DNA of 64,000 nt, from contig NZ_LT629785.1 in NCBI RefSeq assembly GCF_900105995.1, positions 1,116,001 through 1,180,000 on the forward strand. The letters run 5' to 3'. The notes under the pieces were generated by a model. The model saw only the letters and a program-made list of their open reading frames with translations. It had not been told where the DNA came from and did not search any database. The number at the start of each line of letters is the position of its first letter. Within the stretch, counting starts at the first letter, position 1. Source of the stretch: Pseudomonas pohangensis. Its GTDB lineage: Bacteria; Pseudomonadota; Gammaproteobacteria; Pseudomonadales; Pseudomonadaceae. Made by a program: the position numbers and the translations under genes. This document shows, piece by piece, positions 17,939-25,798 of this stretch.

Positions 17939-18700
17939 ATGATGCTGGAGAGTCTGCAGCCCCTGGCCCGGAGTGCCACGCTGATTCGCACCCTCGGCGT
18001 GATCGTGGAAACCCTGCTGCTGACGGCCCTGTTCAGTATCAAGGTGATTCTGCGTTCGGCGCTGGGCCAGCTCGACCGTCCGCGGATGGACTATTACACC
18101 CGCGCCTGGGCCGCCCGCCTGCTGTATCTGGTGCGCATGCAGCTGAGTGTGCGCGGCCACTTTCCGGAGATTGTCGACGGCCGCCGTTATCTGGTGCTGT
18201 GCACTCACTCCAGTCACTACGACATCCCGGTGAGCTTCGTCGCGATGCCCGGTTCGATCCGCATGCTGGCGAAAAAGGAGCTGTTCCGCATTCCGCTGCT
18301 GGGCTCGGCGATGAAGGCCGGGGAGTTCCCCTCGATTGACCGGCATCATCGCGAGCAGGCGCTGGCCGACTTGCAGAAGGCCCGGCAGATGATGGAAAGC
18401 GGCATAGTGCTGTGGGCGGCGCCGGAAGGTACGCGCTCGGCTGCAGGTGATCTGTTGCCGTTCAAGAAGGGTTGTTTCCATCTGGCGCTGGATACCGGTG
18501 CCATCATCATTCCGGTAGCGATACGCGGCATTCACCGCGTGCTGCCGGCGCGAACCTTTCGCCTCACCCTCGACCAGCCCGTGCAGTTCCAGATTGGCAC
18601 CCCGATCGACGCCACGGCATTCGATGCCGGTCACATCGATGCTCTGATGGCGCAGGTGCGCAGCCAGATGCAGGCGATGCTCGACGCCGGCGACAGCTGA
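17939..18700 (+). CDS. 1-acyl-sn-glycerol-3-phosphate acyltransferase (PlsC family)
   Basis: Membrane-associated acyltransferase of phospholipid synthesis. The catalytic HX4D box is HSSHYD at residues 90-95 and the acceptor-binding EGTR motif is at 163-166, with the expected spacing. One hydrophobic anchor segment lies at about 19-40. Two adjacent in-frame ATGs (17939, 17942) follow AGGAGAG. Pseudomonads carry several PlsC paralogues (for example PlsC, OlsA-like, lptA-like), and nothing here decides which this is. A DUF6279 lipoprotein gene follows on the same strand. Confidence 0.87.
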   Translation: MMLESLQPLARSATLIRTLGVIVETLLLTALFSIKVILRSALGQLDRPRMDYYTRAWAARLLYLVRMQLSVRGHFPEIVDGRRYLVLCTHSSHYDIPVSFVAMPGSIRMLAKKELFRIPLLGSAMKAGEFPSIDRHHREQALADLQKARQMMESGIVLWAAPEGTRSAAGDLLPFKKGCFHLALDTGAIIIPVAIRGIHRVLPARTFRLTLDQPVQFQIGTPIDATAFDAGHIDALMAQVRSQMQAMLDAGDS

Positions 18701-18814
18701 GTCGTGCCAGCGCATAGCGTCAGTTCCAGCGCGGTGGCCTCCTGCAGGCCGTGTGCACCCTCAGCCTCCGCGCAGGGCAGCGGCCCAGAGCCGGTCAACT
18801 CGGGCAAAGTCACC

Positions 18815-19666
18815 TTGCGCATGCTGCTGGCGGGTCTGGTGCTGCTGCTGGCGAGTGCCTGCAGCAACTTGCAGATCGGCTACAACCTGGGTGACACCGT
18901 GACCCTGTATTACCTGGACGGTTACCTCGATCTCGATACCCGGCAAAAACACCAGGTTTCGGCAGAGCTGCAGAAGCTGTTTGCCTGGCATCGCCAGCAT
19001 GAGTTGCCGGCTTATGCCCGGGAGCTGGGCAAGATCCGGCAGATGCTGCAGGAGCCTTTGGCGGTAGGGCAACTGCGTGCAATCAATGACTTCATGCGCG
19101 CTGCGTTGCAACGTATCGCCTTGCAGTCGGTACCCATGTTTTCCCAGTTGCTGCTCAGCCTGACGCCGCAGCAGGTCGCCTATCTGCGCGTGCAACTGGA
19201 CGAAAGCAATACCCAGTGGCGGGACGAGCATCTGGCCGGCTCGCTGCCTGAGCAACAGCAGCAGCGCCATGAGTTGCTGCTGGAGCAGTTCGAGCAATGG
19301 TTCGGGCCGCTGGATGCCCAGCAGCAGGCAACCCTGCGCGTGGCCAACGAGCAATGGCCAGTGGGTCAGGAGTTCTGGTACGGCGAACGGCTGATCCGGC
19401 AACAGGAAATGCTCGCGCTGGTAGACTACGCGGTGATGCAGAAGCCGCCTCGGGCGCAACTTTCCGAGCGCCTGCGCCAGTATATTGAGGGCTTTGAAAC
19501 GCGCCGCTCGCCACAACGCCAGGCCCGCGTGGACAGCTCGCGCGAGCACCTGATGCGTCTGATCGTGACGTTGACCAACAGCGCGAGCCCCGAGCAGAAA
19601 CAGCACATTGTGGCGCGTGCAGAGGATCTGATCGATGATTTCGCCGCGCTGGTGGCACAGCATTGA
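18815..19666 (+). CDS. DUF6279 family lipoprotein
   Basis: About 283-aa outer-membrane-type lipoprotein of unknown function. The signal peptide ends in the lipobox LASAC. The mature part begins with the family hallmark NLQIGYNLGDTVTLYYLDGYLDL and continues as a long all-helical, Gln-rich domain. The start is uncertain: ATG at 18821 would leave no positive charge in the n-region, whereas TTG at 18815 adds an Arg, so I chose the latter. The frame is open from 18704 but the extension is Pro/Ser-rich and unlike an export signal. It follows plsC by about 110 bp. Confidence 0.8.
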   Translation: MRMLLAGLVLLLASACSNLQIGYNLGDTVTLYYLDGYLDLDTRQKHQVSAELQKLFAWHRQHELPAYARELGKIRQMLQEPLAVGQLRAINDFMRAALQRIALQSVPMFSQLLLSLTPQQVAYLRVQLDESNTQWRDEHLAGSLPEQQQQRHELLLEQFEQWFGPLDAQQQATLRVANEQWPVGQEFWYGERLIRQQEMLALVDYAVMQKPPRAQLSERLRQYIEGFETRRSPQRQARVDSSREHLMRLIVTLTNSASPEQKQHIVARAEDLIDDFAALVAQH

Positions 19667-19806
19667 AGGTGGGTGGTTGATCCCCGGGCATACAGCGGGC
19701 TAATGGCTCTGGCAGCCGGCAGGCGAGAAGAGCAGACTGCAGTCGCTTGCCCAGAACCGTGTTACCTGACAGCAATAATTCGAATAATCAGCCAGGAGCT
19801 TGTTAC

Positions 19807-20433
19807 ATGACCAATCAGCGGTTTATCCGTGCACTGTTGGGCAGCCTGCTGCTGGCCCTGCCTTCGGCCTGGCTGTTGCAGGCGGCCGAGACACCTGCCA
19901 GTTTCCAGCTGGATGCAAGCAGCTTCCGCTGTATGCGCGACATGACCCCGGTGCGGCATTTCTATGTGGACAACCTGGCCGGCAATCTGGACGGCACACT
20001 GGCAGCGGCCAATGCTCCCGAGGGTGCAATTTACCCGACAGGCTCGGTGGTGCAGCTGGTGCCGACCGAAGTGATGGTCAAGCGAGACCCGGGTTTCAGT
20101 CCGGTGACCGGGGACTGGGAATTTTTCGAGCTGGACGTTTCTGCCAATGGCTCGACCATCCAGAAGCGCGGCTTTGCCGAGGTGAATAACCGGTTCGGCA
20201 AGAACTGCTTCGGCTGTCACGTACCGGCGAAGGAAAAATGGGACTTTATCTGCGAAGAGGGTCATGGCTGCGAGCCGATTCCGGTTACCCACGCCATGAC
20301 CGCTGCACTGCAGCGCTCCGACCCGCGCTGCGGCGAGCCCGAGCTGCAATCCGGGGATAGCTGGGAGTTGTTCAAGCTGAAGTCACTGGTGGTGCTCGGT
20401 AGCGTCGTTAAAACGGTAAAAGGCTGGTTCTGA
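19807..20433 (+). CDS. cytochrome P460-like periplasmic c-type haem protein
   Basis: 208-aa exported protein: signal peptide of about 27 residues ending LQAAE, then a beta-rich domain, then the covalent haem motif CFGCH at residues 134-138. The surrounding pattern (YPTGSVVQLVPTEVMVKRDPGF, GDWEFFELD, KRGFAEVNNRFGKNC) resembles the cytochrome P460 family, which oxidises hydroxylamine or binds NO and related ligands. Six further Cys could form disulfides. The Lys crosslink that defines true P460 cannot be proven by eye; VK at 91-92 is a candidate. The start is set by CAGGAG upstream. It is the first gene of a three-gene same-strand set. Confidence 0.75.
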   Translation: MTNQRFIRALLGSLLLALPSAWLLQAAETPASFQLDASSFRCMRDMTPVRHFYVDNLAGNLDGTLAAANAPEGAIYPTGSVVQLVPTEVMVKRDPGFSPVTGDWEFFELDVSANGSTIQKRGFAEVNNRFGKNCFGCHVPAKEKWDFICEEGHGCEPIPVTHAMTAALQRSDPRCGEPELQSGDSWELFKLKSLVVLGSVVKTVKGWF

Positions 20434-20534
20434 CGCATGCGGTATAAAACCGGAGGCCTGCCGAATCCGCTGGGCTTTTGCGTTGCAGGGGACGCTGTGG
20501 CACCTGTCAAAAGCGGATATGGATGGAATGCAGC

Positions 20535-21773
20535 ATGAAGCCCTGGCTGGTTGGCGGCACCCTTGTTGTTCTTCTGGCTGCCTGGTGGCAGGGCAGTGCG
20601 CCTGCACCCTATATCGTTGCGGCACCTGCGCACCATATCGGTGAGGTTCCGGCTGCAGTGCAGGCTGCCGGGCTGGGCGACCTGATCAGCACGACGGCCA
20701 TGCGCACGGCCACCGAACTGCCAGGACACGATGAAGTGCTGTTGCAGGAGGATCTTGGCCGGGCCTTTGTCAGTGCCCGGGATGGCTGGGTGTGGCGGGT
20801 CGATCTGCACAGTGGCAAAGCCGGGCGCTTTGCCAAGGCTCCGCTGTCACCCACGGGGGCGCGGCTGGTTCCGGGTAATCCCGATGCGGCCTATTTCTGT
20901 ATGGCGCGGCTGGATGACGAGCAATACCCCGATACGCTCAGCCCGGGTATCTACCAGCTGGATCTGCGCAGTGCCGAGTTCACGCCGGTCGCCCTGCGCG
21001 TACCCTTGCTGCCTTCCACCGACAGCACTGAAGGTCTGGTGCATGTACCGCCCAAAGGTACGCTGGCGATGGCGGACATGACCGACCGCAACAGCCGGCC
21101 GGTCGCGTTCTGCAATGATCTGGATGTTTCAGCCGATGGCCAGCGGCTGTACATGAGCGAACCCTATCCCTGGCCAGACGCCGCCTCCGGCACTGGTGCA
21201 GTACGTGATGCCATCACACTGGCCGCCAATGGTCGGCTGTGGATGTTTGACCTGCAGGCCGGAACTGCCGGGCTGGTGGCGGAAGACTTTGTGTTTGTCG
21301 ATGGCGTGCTGCTGGAAAGTGGCGCGGACGGCAAGGAAATCGCCGTACTGATTACGGAAACGCCCAAGTTTCGCCTGAGCCGCCTGCATCTCGCCGGCTC
21401 GTCAGCGGGCAGCTCCGAACTGTTGTGGGATGCTTTGCCAGGGATGCCGGATGGGCTGGATCGGGATGCGCAGGGCAGGGTCTGGGTTGCACTGCTCAAG
21501 TCACGCTCGCCCTTGATGAGCTGGATGCATGCCAATCCGTGGATCAAGCCGTTGATGTTGCGTATTCCGCAGCAACTGTTGCCGGTGGACAAGAGCACCA
21601 GCATTCTGCTGCTCAGCCCCGATGCCGGGCAGGTGCTGGCTTACATCAAGCATGACGGCTCGCTGGTCAGTGATATCTCGGTGGTGGTTCCCGGGCGCAA
21701 TCGCATCTATCTGCCGAGTTTCGACCGCAACAATCGGGGGCTGGTGTCGATGCCCTATCCGCCTTTGCCCTGA
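20535..21773 (+). CDS. SMP-30/strictosidine synthase-like beta-propeller protein
   Basis: 412-aa protein with one N-terminal hydrophobic signal or anchor (MKPWLVGGTLVVLLAAWW), then a six-bladed propeller-like domain of the SMP-30/gluconolactonase/strictosidine-synthase clan. Visible blade motifs: FCNDLDVSADGQRLYMSEP, GRLWMFDLQAGTAGLVAEDF, GMPDGLDRDAQGRVWVALL. Likely acts in the periplasm as a lactonase or similar hydrolase; substrate unknown. It resembles the gene at 34460-35521 in this window (shared GMPD-L and W-x-L-x-x-P patterns). The start at 20535 has GGA eight bases upstream; ATG at 20523 is possible. The next gene begins 49 bases later. Confidence 0.72.
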   Translation: MKPWLVGGTLVVLLAAWWQGSAPAPYIVAAPAHHIGEVPAAVQAAGLGDLISTTAMRTATELPGHDEVLLQEDLGRAFVSARDGWVWRVDLHSGKAGRFAKAPLSPTGARLVPGNPDAAYFCMARLDDEQYPDTLSPGIYQLDLRSAEFTPVALRVPLLPSTDSTEGLVHVPPKGTLAMADMTDRNSRPVAFCNDLDVSADGQRLYMSEPYPWPDAASGTGAVRDAITLAANGRLWMFDLQAGTAGLVAEDFVFVDGVLLESGADGKEIAVLITETPKFRLSRLHLAGSSAGSSELLWDALPGMPDGLDRDAQGRVWVALLKSRSPLMSWMHANPWIKPLMLRIPQQLLPVDKSTSILLLSPDAGQVLAYIKHDGSLVSDISVVVPGRNRIYLPSFDRNNRGLVSMPYPPLP

Positions 21774-21822
21774 TATGCAGGCAGGCGAGTTCATTTCATT
21801 ACCGGATTGAAGGGAGCAAGGC

Positions 21823-22467
21823 ATGTTTGTCGGACACTATTGTGCAGCCTTTGTCGCCAAGCGCATCGAACCACGTTTGCCACTCTGGACATTGCTGCTG
21901 GCAGTGCAGGTGGTCGATGTCTTCTGGGGCTTGTTCATCCTGCTTGGCATAGAGCGCGCAAGTCTGGATCCCGGTTTGCCCGGCAATCCGCTGGTGCTGT
22001 CCTTCATGCCCTATACCCATAGCCTGCCGGCCACGCTGTTGTGGTCAGCGGCGGCAGGGGTGCTGGGTGTGGCGCTCTGGGCACGCGGCGAGCACAAACT
22101 GAAGCTGGGCCTGACACTGGCGGCTGCAGTAGCTTCGCACTGGTTGCTGGATCTGCTGGTACACCGGCATGACCTTGGCTTGTGGGGCGATGCGCACAAG
22201 GTCGGGCTTGGCCTGTGGGATTTGCCGATGGCCGCCTATGCACTGGAAATCTTGCTGCTGGCGGGGTCGGTGCTACTGCTGGCTTTTTCACCGGTCTGGC
22301 CGGGGAGCCGGCGCCGGGCGCTGGCTGTGCTCTGCCTGGGGTTGCTGGTATTGCAAACGGCCAGTCAATTTGGCGCTACGCCGGGAAACCTGAAGGCGAT
22401 GGTGGTGTCGGCGCTAGCGGTGTATTTGCTGGTGCCACTGGCAGGCAGGTGGGCAGAGGGAAAATAA
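21823..22467 (+). CDS. multi-pass membrane protein of unknown function
   Basis: 214 aa with about six hydrophobic helices and an early HYCAAFVAKRIEP segment. FMPYTHSLP and SHWLLDLLVHRHD supply His and Asp residues that recall the YdjM/metal-dependent membrane hydrolase group, though I am not certain of that assignment. GGGAG precedes the ATG. It is the last gene of the P460-like/beta-propeller set, since an intrinsic terminator overlaps its stop codon. A role in anchoring or metal-dependent cleavage linked to its neighbours is inference only. Confidence 0.7.
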   Translation: MFVGHYCAAFVAKRIEPRLPLWTLLLAVQVVDVFWGLFILLGIERASLDPGLPGNPLVLSFMPYTHSLPATLLWSAAAGVLGVALWARGEHKLKLGLTLAAAVASHWLLDLLVHRHDLGLWGDAHKVGLGLWDLPMAAYALEILLLAGSVLLLAFSPVWPGSRRRALAVLCLGLLVLQTASQFGATPGNLKAMVVSALAVYLLVPLAGRWAEGK

Positions 22468-22494
22468 AAATCGGGCTGGTGCCCGAGTTTTTTA
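22465..22494 (+). terminator. intrinsic terminator of the P460-like cluster
   Basis: Stem TCGGGC / GCCCGA with a TGGT loop and a run of six T (22488-22493), flanked upstream by an A run that could extend the stem and make it bidirectional. It overlaps the stop codon of the preceding gene. Confidence 0.85.
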
Positions 22495-22597
22495 TAAAGT
22501 CGGCGGAGTAGTATGAATTTTCTAATTTTGCTCGGTAACCTCACTGCATGCCTGAGAGATGGCAGCCAGTTAATTAATCTAAACCCTGAGGTGTACC

Positions 22598-23179
22598 ATG
22601 ACTAAAGCAAACGTTAGCAAGAAAGTAGAAACTGCCAAGAAAGACATCGAGAAGGCCTTCAGCAACGCCAAGGATTATTCGCGCAATCTGTATCTCGCCG
22701 GTCTGGGTGTATATAACACCACCGAGCAGCAGCGCAGCAAGGCGTACAAAGAAGTCGTCAAGACTGGCACCAGCATCTTCAAGGATCTGGTCAAGGCTGG
22801 CGAAGGTCTGGAAAAGAAGGGCAAGAAACTGGTCAACGAGCAGACCAAAGCTGTTAACGATCAGATCAGCAACGTGAAGAGCACTGTCAACAAGCGCTTC
22901 AACACTGCCAAGAGCACTGTGACCAAGAACATCAACAAGCTTGAGTCCTCTGCCAAGAAAACCATCAAGACCGAAGCCAAGGCTGTTGAAAAGGCCGCTG
23001 TAAAGGTTCAGGCAAAAGTAGCTGCCAAGGCTCCGGTCAAGGCTGCTGTGAAGAAGGCTCCTGCCAAGGCTCCAGTAAAAGCCGCTGCTGCCAAAGCTCC
23101 GGTAAAAGCTGCTCCCAAGGCTGCTGCTCCCAAGGCTGCCGCTCCGGCCGCACCTGCAGCTCCTGCAGCTCAGGCTTAA
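22598..23179 (+). CDS. PhaF-like phasin with histone H1-like Ala/Lys/Pro tail
   Basis: 193-aa basic protein. Residues 1-128 are a helical phasin-type domain (DIEKAFSNAKDYSRNLYLAGLGVY, then a heptad-like amphipathic region rich in Lys). Residues 129-193 are a low-complexity tail of KAPVKAA/APKAA repeats like the DNA-binding tail of PhaF and AlgP. In Pseudomonas PhaF coats polyhydroxyalkanoate granules and tethers them to the nucleoid. No PHA synthase, depolymerase or phaI gene is adjacent, so this is an orphan copy or has another nucleoid-related role. The mRNA starts with a well-placed CCTGAGGTG and ends in a strong terminator. Confidence 0.82.
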   Translation: MTKANVSKKVETAKKDIEKAFSNAKDYSRNLYLAGLGVYNTTEQQRSKAYKEVVKTGTSIFKDLVKAGEGLEKKGKKLVNEQTKAVNDQISNVKSTVNKRFNTAKSTVTKNINKLESSAKKTIKTEAKAVEKAAVKVQAKVAAKAPVKAAVKKAPAKAPVKAAAAKAPVKAAPKAAAPKAAAPAAPAAPAAQA

Positions 23180-23227
23180 GTCGCTGTAACCGTATCAGGT
23201 TGAGTTCTTCAGCCTGATTCAGGAAAA

Positions 23228-23265
23228 CAAAACGCCCGGTGCATTGCATCGGGCGTTTTGCTTTT
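23228..23265 (+). terminator. Rho-independent terminator after the phasin gene
   Basis: Perfect 11-bp stem CAAAACGCCCG / CGGGCGTTTTG, 11-nt loop, then CTTTT. Confidence 0.92.
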
Positions 23266-23313
23266 ATGGGCTGGAGTGCGCGGCGGATTGCCGGCAAGTA
23301 CAACGCATTACCG

Positions 23314-23679
23314 TTATTTCACTTTTACGACCTGAATAGTCCCTGATTTCATAGACGTCTTTATGCGATCTCTGCTTGCCGCATGCACGAGCGGATCCAG
23401 CTTGCCGGCATCCAGGGCCGGCCTGGGACGATACACAATGTCGCCACCTGCGCCAGACGAGCCTTTGCGCATCAGTTTCTCCATCATGCCGAAGTAGGTC
23501 GATTCGTTTTCCCTCAATCTTGAACTGAATCTAACAGCTTGCGCGTTGTCGCTGCTGGCTAGGGTGGGAGTGCCGATAGAGACTGGGCGATGAGCCGCAC
23601 CTTGTGCTACTACTATTTGAAAGTCATTTCGAAGCGTCTGCCAAGCTGAGTCTGCAACCGCGTAAGTCTTGTCTTGCAT
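23314..23679 (-). CDS. hypothetical protein, doubtful
   Basis: A 121-aa frame in a stretch of visibly lower GC than its neighbours. No signal peptide, membrane segment or familiar motif; the composition is hydrophilic with a Gly/Arg-rich middle and a basic C-terminus ending VVKVK. I see no convincing ribosome binding site before the ATG. It may be a real orphan gene, a fragment of a larger lost gene, or chance. No frame on the other strand competes for this 400-bp gap between the phasin terminator and the quinoprotein gene. Confidence 0.35.
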   Translation of the reverse strand: MQDKTYAVADSAWQTLRNDFQIVVAQGAAHRPVSIGTPTLASSDNAQAVRFSSRLRENESTYFGMMEKLMRKGSSGAGGDIVYRPRPALDAGKLDPLVHAASRDRIKTSMKSGTIQVVKVK

Positions 23680-23766
23680 TCAGAAAAGTGGTCTGAAAGT
23701 TCCGGGTCAGGGCAGGATGAGTTCTGAAGGGTTTCAGCTGCGTTGTACTAAGGATGGAGTATCACA

Positions 23767-25542
23767 ATGAAACGTCTGCTTGTTTGGATCGTAATTCTGG
23801 CGGTGGTAGGCACTGTAGTCGGCGGCGGGCTTTTTTATGTCTTTCCCAATCGGATGTCTGATTATGGCGGCATCGTGATCAACTATTTGCGCACACTGAC
23901 CGCACCAAAAGGCACGCTGGTTATAGAGGCCAATCCAGGCTTCAAGTACTCGACAGCCACTGCAGCTCCGGTCGCACAGCAAACAGACGGGGTGGATTGG
24001 CCTAGCTACAACAGAACACTGACCTCCGATCGCTACTCTCCGCTGACTACGATCTCTACTGAAAACGTCAGTAACCTGAAAGTGCTCTGCACCTACGACA
24101 CCGGCGAGATTACCTCCTTTGAGACCGGTTTGATCATGATCAACGGCTCACTGATCGGCACCACTGAATTTGATATTTTCGCCCTGGATCCGGCCACTTG
24201 TGCCGAAAAATGGCGTACCCATGAGGACTATCCACCGAGCATTTTACCGGTCAACCGGGGCGCCGCGTACCTTGACGGCATGCTCTTTCGTGGCACCCAG
24301 GATGGGCGAGTACTGGCCTATGATTTCGACACTGGCAAGCGAGTGTGGGAGACCACCATTGCTGACCCGAGCATTGGCGAATCAGTACCAGCAGCGCCGA
24401 TTGCCTGGGAGGGCATGGTTTATGTCGGCCAGGCTGGCGGCGACTACAAAGGTGTCAAGGGACGCATGTACGGGCTCGATGCCAAGACCGGTAAAATCGT
24501 CTGGGAGTTCTACCTGGTGCCCTACGCCGAAGGCGACGTAGTGCGTGGCCCGCTGGGCAAGTCACCACTGGACGCCTCAACCTGGGGTGATACCCCGGGC
24601 ATTCCAATCAGCGGTGGTGCAACCTGGACATCAACCACCCTTGACCCTGCAACCGGCTCGATTTACGTACCCGGCGGCAACCCGGCACCGGATTTTGCCA
24701 TCGGCCAGCGTGAGGGCGACAACCTCTATTCGGGTTCCGTGGTTGTACTGGATGCCAAGACCGGCGACTACCGCAATAACTTCGAGATCGCCGGCGAAGA
24801 CTGGCATGACTGGGACGTGTCCAACCCACCCATCCTGATTACAACGCACGCAGGCAAGAAGCTGATGGCGGTGGCACCGAAGGACGGGCACGTTTATGGT
24901 TTCGATCTTGCCACGGACAAATTGCTTTATCGGGTACCCGCCACACAAATCGAGAATGTGGAGGCACCTTTTGTAGTGGGCAAGTCCGTGCGTTTCTGCC
25001 CCGGCTCGGTCGGCGGCGCGGAGTGGAACAGCCCCGCTTACAGCCCGAAAACCAATCTCATCATGGTCGGCGAGGTCGACTGGTGTTTTGCCGTCACCCT
25101 GGCGGACACCAAAGAACTTGAAACTACTCCCATTGGCCATCCCTGGATGGGCACTGCAGCACTGAACCCGCTCAACGCCTTCGGTGTTCCTCAGGAAAGC
25201 GACACGAGCTGGCACGGTTGGGTCTATGCGATTGATGCCGACAGCGGCGAGTGGGCCTGGCGCGCCAAGTTGAACTACCCGGTAGTGAGTGGCATGACTC
25301 CTACCGCTGGCGGCGTGGTGTTCTTTGGCGATGTTGGCGGCAACTTCTACGCGCTCAACGCCACAACCGGCGAAAAGCTCTGGGGTGAAAAAATCGGCGG
25401 CGCCATTGGCGGTGGCGTAATCACCTATACAGCCGGCGGTGTTCAGAAGGTCGCAGTAGCCACCGGATTCACCTCACCCGTCTGGCCAGTCGTGATCGAT
25501 ACGGCCAAGGTGGTCATCCTCGGTCTGGAAGCTGCGAACTGA
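23767..25542 (+). CDS. membrane-anchored PQQ-type quinoprotein dehydrogenase-like protein
   Basis: 591-aa protein with one N-terminal transmembrane anchor (residues 4-26), then an eight-bladed quinoprotein propeller. Repeated blade motifs are visible (FALDPATCAEKWRT, YDFDTGKRVWET, LDAKTGKIVWEF, LDAKTGDY, NATTGEKLWG). Active-site-like elements are GGNPAPD near residue 303-309 and DWHDWD near 345-350, which match the Asn and Asp positions of PQQ alcohol dehydrogenases. There is no haem c domain and no adjacent Cys pair, so it should pass electrons straight to quinone. Substrate unknown. The next transcription unit encodes a quinol oxidase. GGAG precedes the ATG. Confidence 0.8.
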   Translation: MKRLLVWIVILAVVGTVVGGGLFYVFPNRMSDYGGIVINYLRTLTAPKGTLVIEANPGFKYSTATAAPVAQQTDGVDWPSYNRTLTSDRYSPLTTISTENVSNLKVLCTYDTGEITSFETGLIMINGSLIGTTEFDIFALDPATCAEKWRTHEDYPPSILPVNRGAAYLDGMLFRGTQDGRVLAYDFDTGKRVWETTIADPSIGESVPAAPIAWEGMVYVGQAGGDYKGVKGRMYGLDAKTGKIVWEFYLVPYAEGDVVRGPLGKSPLDASTWGDTPGIPISGGATWTSTTLDPATGSIYVPGGNPAPDFAIGQREGDNLYSGSVVVLDAKTGDYRNNFEIAGEDWHDWDVSNPPILITTHAGKKLMAVAPKDGHVYGFDLATDKLLYRVPATQIENVEAPFVVGKSVRFCPGSVGGAEWNSPAYSPKTNLIMVGEVDWCFAVTLADTKELETTPIGHPWMGTAALNPLNAFGVPQESDTSWHGWVYAIDADSGEWAWRAKLNYPVVSGMTPTAGGVVFFGDVGGNFYALNATTGEKLWGEKIGGAIGGGVITYTAGGVQKVAVATGFTSPVWPVVIDTAKVVILGLEAAN

Positions 25543-25798
25543 GAAGCAGCCAATTGCAGAATAGCTGCAGCCCTTGAGCATTTAGGCTGGCAATGGACTG
25601 ACAAATGCAGAGCGGTGATCACGCTTTATTGATCCGGCGTGATTTTTCCGTGAATGCTGTAGCCGCCGTTCAGGCAGCAGTCGGCTAACATGGTGGACCG
25701 TTCGCAACTCGCCCGATACCGCCCTACAACACCAGCGGCACCGTGCACTCGAAGTGACTCAAGGCAGATGACAGACAATCGAATAACAAGGAATACCC

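Noticed and set aside
23025..23170. Tandem DNA repeat or CRISPR-like array
   Set aside because: The repetition reflects in-frame KAP/APKAA codons of the phasin tail, with no spacer structure.
25543..25798. Anr/FNR box before cioA
   Set aside because: TTGATCCGGCGTGAT at about 25628 has only the left half-site; the right half does not match ATCAA.
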